DNA of 64,000 bases, taken from the NCBI RefSeq assembly GCF_040222955.1, contig NZ_JAVKCA010000019.1, positions 47,907 through 111,906 on the forward strand. Direction: 5' to 3'. Below are positions 60,368 to 64,000 of this stretch, in pieces; position 1 is the first letter of the stretch; every line of letters starts with the position of its first letter. The position numbers were made by a program, and so were the translations under genes. The notes beneath the pieces are model-generated. The model was not told the DNA's origin and made no database searches. It saw nothing but the letters and a program-made list of their open reading frames with translations. The stretch is from Marinoscillum sp040222955 (GTDB lineage Bacteria > Bacteroidota > Bacteroidia > Cytophagales > Cyclobacteriaceae).

Positions 60368-63235
60368 ATGGCAGAAGAGAAAACTTATCGATTAAGTCAG
60401 GTTGCTAGAAAACTGAATGTCGGCAGAGGCACCATTCTGGATTACTTATCCGGAAAGGGCTTTGAGGTGGATAGCAGTCCCAATTCGAAAATTACCCAGG
60501 AACAATATTCCTTGCTATCCAAGGAGTTTGCTTCTTCTGCCATGGAAAAAGAGGAGGCCTCTGGTTTAACCATTGGAAACAAGCATGTTGACAACATGGT
60601 CATCAAAGATTCGCAGGATACCGACAAGAGCGAAGGTGATGACGAGGAGGAAATCCTCATCAAAGACAACAATGCTAAAGAGGCGCCAAAAGAAAAGGAG
60701 AAAGAAAAGCCAGCTGAGCCAGAGGCGGACGATACTGACAAGGTAATACTCCGTCAGAAACTGGAAGGACCTAAGGTGATAGGCAAGATTGATCTGGAAC
60801 CTAAGAAAAAGGCGAAAGAAGAAGCTGTGCCTGAACCACCGAAAGAGGTGGAGAAGAAAGAGGAAGAGACTCTTAAGGCACCAGAGCCAATAGCTGAGAA
60901 ACCAGAGCCGGTGGAGGAGAAGCCAAAGCCAGAGCCGGTAGAGGAAAAGCCTAAAGCTGAAGAGAAGCAACCTGAACCTCCTGTAGAAGCAGAGAAGCCT
61001 AAGGAAGAGGTGAAAGAGACACCTAAGCCTGCAGCTCCTAAGGCAGAAGAGAAGAAACCTGAAAAACCTGAGGAAAAGACCATCGCCGCTAAGGCAGATT
61101 CGCTGAAAGGCTTGACGGTTTTGGGTAAAATCGAGCTGCCGGCAGATAAGAAGAAGCCTAAACCGGTGGCCAGCTCTGATGAGCGAAAGGATCGCAAAAA
61201 GAGACCAAGGAAAAGAATTAACAGCCCTGCGCCCAACAGACAGAGTAGAGATACTACAGCTCTGCCTCCGAGGGGAGCACCGGGTAGCAGAGGTCAGAAG
61301 CGCGATCTGAGAAAGACCGAAGAGCTTTCTGACAAAGAAATTCAGGATAAAATCAAAGCGACACTGGCCAAGCTTTCTGGTGGTAAGTCAGGAAGCGGTA
61401 CGGGGAGGTCCAAATACAGAAAAGACAAGCGAAGTGCCAAAGCAGAAGCTGAGGAGGAAAGGCTGCAGGCGGAGCAGGAGGATGCAAAAACACTCAGGGT
61501 GACCGAATTTATTTCGGCCAGTGACCTGGCATCTCTGATGGATGTATCGGTCAACGAAGTGATTTCTACCTGTATGTCACTTGGAATGTTCGTGTCAATC
61601 AATCAGCGATTGGATGCAGAGTCCATCACAGTAATAGCCGATGAGTTTGGTTACGACATAGAGTTTACTTCTGAGGATGACGACACTGAAATAGAAGAAG
61701 CCGAAGATAGTCCGGAGGATTTGACCGATCGTGCACCTATCGTGACCATCATGGGACACGTGGATCACGGTAAAACTTCTCTCCTTGACTTTATCAGAGA
61801 TTCCAAGGTCACTGAAGGTGAGGCCGGTGGTATCACACAGCACATTGGTGCTTATGACGTGATGACTGAGACAGGCAAACGAATCGCATTCCTGGATACA
61901 CCTGGTCACGAAGCCTTCACGGCCATGCGAGCCAGGGGTGCCAAGATCACTGATATTGCGATCATCGTGGTGGCTGCGGACGACGCGGTGATGCCACAGA
62001 CCAAGGAGGCCATCAACCACGCACAAGTGGCCGGTGTACCTATCGTAATTGCCATTAACAAAGTAGATAAGCCCAACGCCAATCCGGATAAAATCAAGGA
62101 GGAGCTTTCGGGAATCAATATACTAGTAGAAGACTGGGGCGGTAAATACCAGTGCCAGCATGTTTCCGCCAAGACCGGAGAAGGCATCGATGAGTTGCTG
62201 GAGAAAGTCTTGCTTGAAGCAGAACTATTGGAACTAAAAGCCAATGCGGATAAGCCTGCAGTTGGTTCCGTAATAGAAGCTACCCTGGACAAAGGTCGTG
62301 GCTATGTGACTACACTGATGGTACAGTCTGGTACCATGAAAGTGGGGGATGTGGTATTGGCCGGATCAAACTTTGGTAAGGTAAAAGCCATGTTTGACCA
62401 CAGAGGGAAGAAACTCACCAATGTAGGACCATCCACGCCTGTGCTGATGCTGGGACTGGATGGAGCACCACAGGCGGGAGATAAGTTCAACGTAATGGAA
62501 TCTGACAGGGAAGCCCGTGAGATTGCTACCAAGCGTGAGCAGATCCAGCGTGAGCAGTCTATCCGTACCAAGAAGCACATTACACTGGATGAGATCGGTA
62601 GGCGATTGGCCATCGGTAGCTTCAAGGAGCTCAACGTGATTGTGAAAGGTGACGTGGATGGATCTATTGAAGCACTTTCCGATTCGTTATTGAAACTCTC
62701 TACCGAAGAAGTGCAGGTGAATATCATCCACAAAGCCGTGGGTCAGATCTCAGAATCTGATGTGTTGCTGGCTTCTGCATCTGATGCGGTCATCATCGGT
62801 TTCCAGGTAAGACCATCTTCCAGTGCACGTAAAGTGGCTGAGAACGAGGAAATCGAGATCAGGCTATACTCTATCATCTATGACGCCATCAATGACGTGA
62901 AGGATGCGATGGAAGGTATGCTTGAGCCTACTACCGAGGAAGTAATCACTGGTAACATAGAAGTGCGTGAGGTGTACAAAATCACCAAAGTGGGAACGGT
63001 TGCCGGTTGTTATGTGACTGAAGGAACCGTGAAACGTTCCAACAAAGTACGACTGGTGCGTGATGGTATCGTGGTTCACACAGGTGAAATCAACCAGCTG
63101 AAGCGATTCAAGGATGATGTGGCCGAAGTGAAGCAGAGCTACGAATGTGGGGTTTCTATTAAGAATTTCCATGACATCAAGGAGGGAGATATCATAGAAG
63201 GATTCACAGAGAAAGAAGTGAAGCGTACGCTGTAA
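60368..63235 (+). CDS. infB: Translation initiation factor IF-2
   Basis: GTPase that brings initiator tRNA to the 30S subunit. 955 residues. An N-terminal helical segment (YRLSQVARKLNVGRGTILDY) is followed by a long charged, low-complexity linker (about residues 80-330) with repeated PEPVEEKPK units. The G domain follows: GHVDHGKTSLL (G1), DTPGHEAF (G3) and NKVDKP (G4). Domains II, III and IV complete it. The long linker is normal for the phylum. A strong terminator closes the operon. Confidence 0.97.
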   Translation: MAEEKTYRLSQVARKLNVGRGTILDYLSGKGFEVDSSPNSKITQEQYSLLSKEFASSAMEKEEASGLTIGNKHVDNMVIKDSQDTDKSEGDDEEEILIKDNNAKEAPKEKEKEKPAEPEADDTDKVILRQKLEGPKVIGKIDLEPKKKAKEEAVPEPPKEVEKKEEETLKAPEPIAEKPEPVEEKPKPEPVEEKPKAEEKQPEPPVEAEKPKEEVKETPKPAAPKAEEKKPEKPEEKTIAAKADSLKGLTVLGKIELPADKKKPKPVASSDERKDRKKRPRKRINSPAPNRQSRDTTALPPRGAPGSRGQKRDLRKTEELSDKEIQDKIKATLAKLSGGKSGSGTGRSKYRKDKRSAKAEAEEERLQAEQEDAKTLRVTEFISASDLASLMDVSVNEVISTCMSLGMFVSINQRLDAESITVIADEFGYDIEFTSEDDDTEIEEAEDSPEDLTDRAPIVTIMGHVDHGKTSLLDFIRDSKVTEGEAGGITQHIGAYDVMTETGKRIAFLDTPGHEAFTAMRARGAKITDIAIIVVAADDAVMPQTKEAINHAQVAGVPIVIAINKVDKPNANPDKIKEELSGINILVEDWGGKYQCQHVSAKTGEGIDELLEKVLLEAELLELKANADKPAVGSVIEATLDKGRGYVTTLMVQSGTMKVGDVVLAGSNFGKVKAMFDHRGKKLTNVGPSTPVLMLGLDGAPQAGDKFNVMESDREAREIATKREQIQREQSIRTKKHITLDEIGRRLAIGSFKELNVIVKGDVDGSIEALSDSLLKLSTEEVQVNIIHKAVGQISESDVLLASASDAVIIGFQVRPSSSARKVAENEEIEIRLYSIIYDAINDVKDAMEGMLEPTTEEVITGNIEVREVYKITKVGTVAGCYVTEGTVKRSNKVRLVRDGIVVHTGEINQLKRFKDDVAEVKQSYECGVSIKNFHDIKEGDIIEGFTEKEVKRTL

Positions 63236-63263
63236 GGCTTACGATCAGAGATATAGTTCATAC

Positions 63264-63298
63264 AAACGGGCTCCAAATTTTTGGAGCCCGTTTTTTTT
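63264..63298 (+). terminator. Terminator after infB
   Basis: AAACGGGCTCCAAA (63264-63277) pairs perfectly with TTTGGAGCCCGTTT (63280-63293), two-base loop, run of eight T from 63291. Ends the rimP-nusA-infB transcript. Confidence 0.92.
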
Positions 63299-63394
63299 GT
63301 TTGATTGGATGTTGTGATATCTCCCACCGCTTTTTGGTATTTACATTTTTCGGATTTATTTTCAGCGCTGGTTTCCAGCTACTCACTATCCTGA

Positions 63395-64000
63395 ATGAAT
63401 AAATCCCGCCTTTTCTGTGCCCGGACAGCAGGCAGACAATGGATGCGGTATTTTTTGATGCTTGCGTGTCTGTTGCTCCTCATTGCAGGCCGTGCCCAAA
63501 CCTACCCCGTCCAGGTCACCACCACGCTCATTCCCCCATACAGCCCTGTGCTGTCGTACTACACTGCCGCAGATGCCAACAACCTGCAGGTGATCATCCA
63601 CGTGATGGAGCTCGACCGCCGTGATCTGCGAGCCAAACTGCGTGTGACCATAGAAGGTGCCGGCGTGCGACTCTACACCAGCCCCGCCTATGTGCCCCCG
63701 GCCCTCGTGCTGCAGGGTGGCGTACCCGAGATGCTCTCAGGCTTTGATATTCGAGGCTACCTCAACCCCAACAACCTGATTTTTGAAGGCATCACCCGCG
63801 CTGAGTTCATCAAAAGCGGCAAGCTGCCCGAAGGCTTCTACACCTTCACCATCGAAGTACTGGAGTACAACCGCAGCGTGCGCATCTCCAACCAGTCCCG
63901 GGCCAATGCCTGGGTAGTACTCAATGACCCACCCCTGATCAACTTTCCCTTCAGTGGAGACAAGCTGCGCACCACCGATCCCCAAAACATCAGCTTCTCA
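63395..64000 (+). CDS. Large surface protein with TANFOR-type N-terminal domain, 3' end outside window
   Basis: The first 202 codons, open to the window edge. A signal peptide (core LMLACLLLLIAGRAQ, start at ATG 63395 or 63443) is followed by a domain beginning QTYPVQVTTTLIPPYSPVLS, with DANNLQVIIHVMELDR, LSGFDIRGYLNPNNLIFEG and KLPEGFYTFTIEVLEY, then AWVVLNDPPLINFP. This matches the N-terminal TANFOR domain of very long Bacteroidota surface or gliding-related proteins. The rest of the gene and any secretion signal at the C terminus cannot be seen. Confidence 0.8.
   Translation, partial: MNKSRLFCARTAGRQWMRYFLMLACLLLLIAGRAQTYPVQVTTTLIPPYSPVLSYYTAADANNLQVIIHVMELDRRDLRAKLRVTIEGAGVRLYTSPAYVPPALVLQGGVPEMLSGFDIRGYLNPNNLIFEGITRAEFIKSGKLPEGFYTFTIEVLEYNRSVRISNQSRANAWVVLNDPPLINFPFSGDKLRTTDPQNISFS

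Noticed and set aside
1..64000. tRNA, rRNA or riboswitch genes
   Set aside because: The intergenic regions were read by eye and no cloverleaf-like or known riboswitch pattern was seen; a covariance-model scan would be decisive.

Overview
The window looks like chromosome of a member of Bacteroidota, probably a Cytophagales-type marine or soil bacterium. Three things suggest this: the rpmG-DUF4295-ftsY cluster, many promoters of the TTG-N19/20-TAnnTTTG type used by this phylum, and typical family forms such as the HU-like histone, the long LspA, PadR plus prefix-domain permease, the rpsU-xer-hpf run and a TANFOR-type surface protein. No tRNA or rRNA gene was seen.

Layout. 1-21.9 kb is mostly ordinary chromosome: two peptidases, rpmG/DUF4295/ftsY, a tandem duplication that made two DUF4190 lipoproteins and left an ftsY fragment between them, an AraC-type regulator, small hypotheticals, an alpha/beta hydrolase-OsmC fusion, a PadR-controlled permease and the mnmH-selD pair. 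21.9-24.9 kb is accessory: a REP-associated Y1 transposase between two copies of a palindrome-rich repeat, an HU-like protein, a 22-bp periodic array, and small HTH proteins. 24.97-37.86 kb is an AT-richer island holding a DNA phosphorothioation (Dnd) locus of unusual make-up. 38-64 kb is ordinary chromosome again: lspA, ileS, an RND exporter, dgt, a hicBA remnant, glyS, galE-ugd, rpsU-xer-hpf, cysS and rimP-nusA-infB, ending in the start of a large surface protein.

The Dnd locus is the most interesting part. One compact minus-strand operon runs dndC-dndD-dndE-[HARE-HTH/Mrr nuclease]-[PLD/DEAH helicase]-[75-aa protein]-[second DndD-like SMC ATPase]-[dnd-associated protein 4]-[4-TM membrane protein]-[DGQHR protein]. 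Most neighbours overlap or lie within 10 bases. dndA faces this operon from the far end, and a stand-alone sulfur-binding domain (SBD) without a nuclease domain diverges from dndA. DndA, C, D and E should make the phosphorothioate mark. No dndFGH genes are present in the window, so the Mrr nuclease, the helicase/75-aa/SMC set, the membrane-DGQHR pair and the lone SBD are the candidates for reading the mark or attacking unmarked DNA.

Assignments rest on reading motifs and family resemblance by eye. No database search or structure prediction was run, and GC statements are visual or come from rough hand counts.
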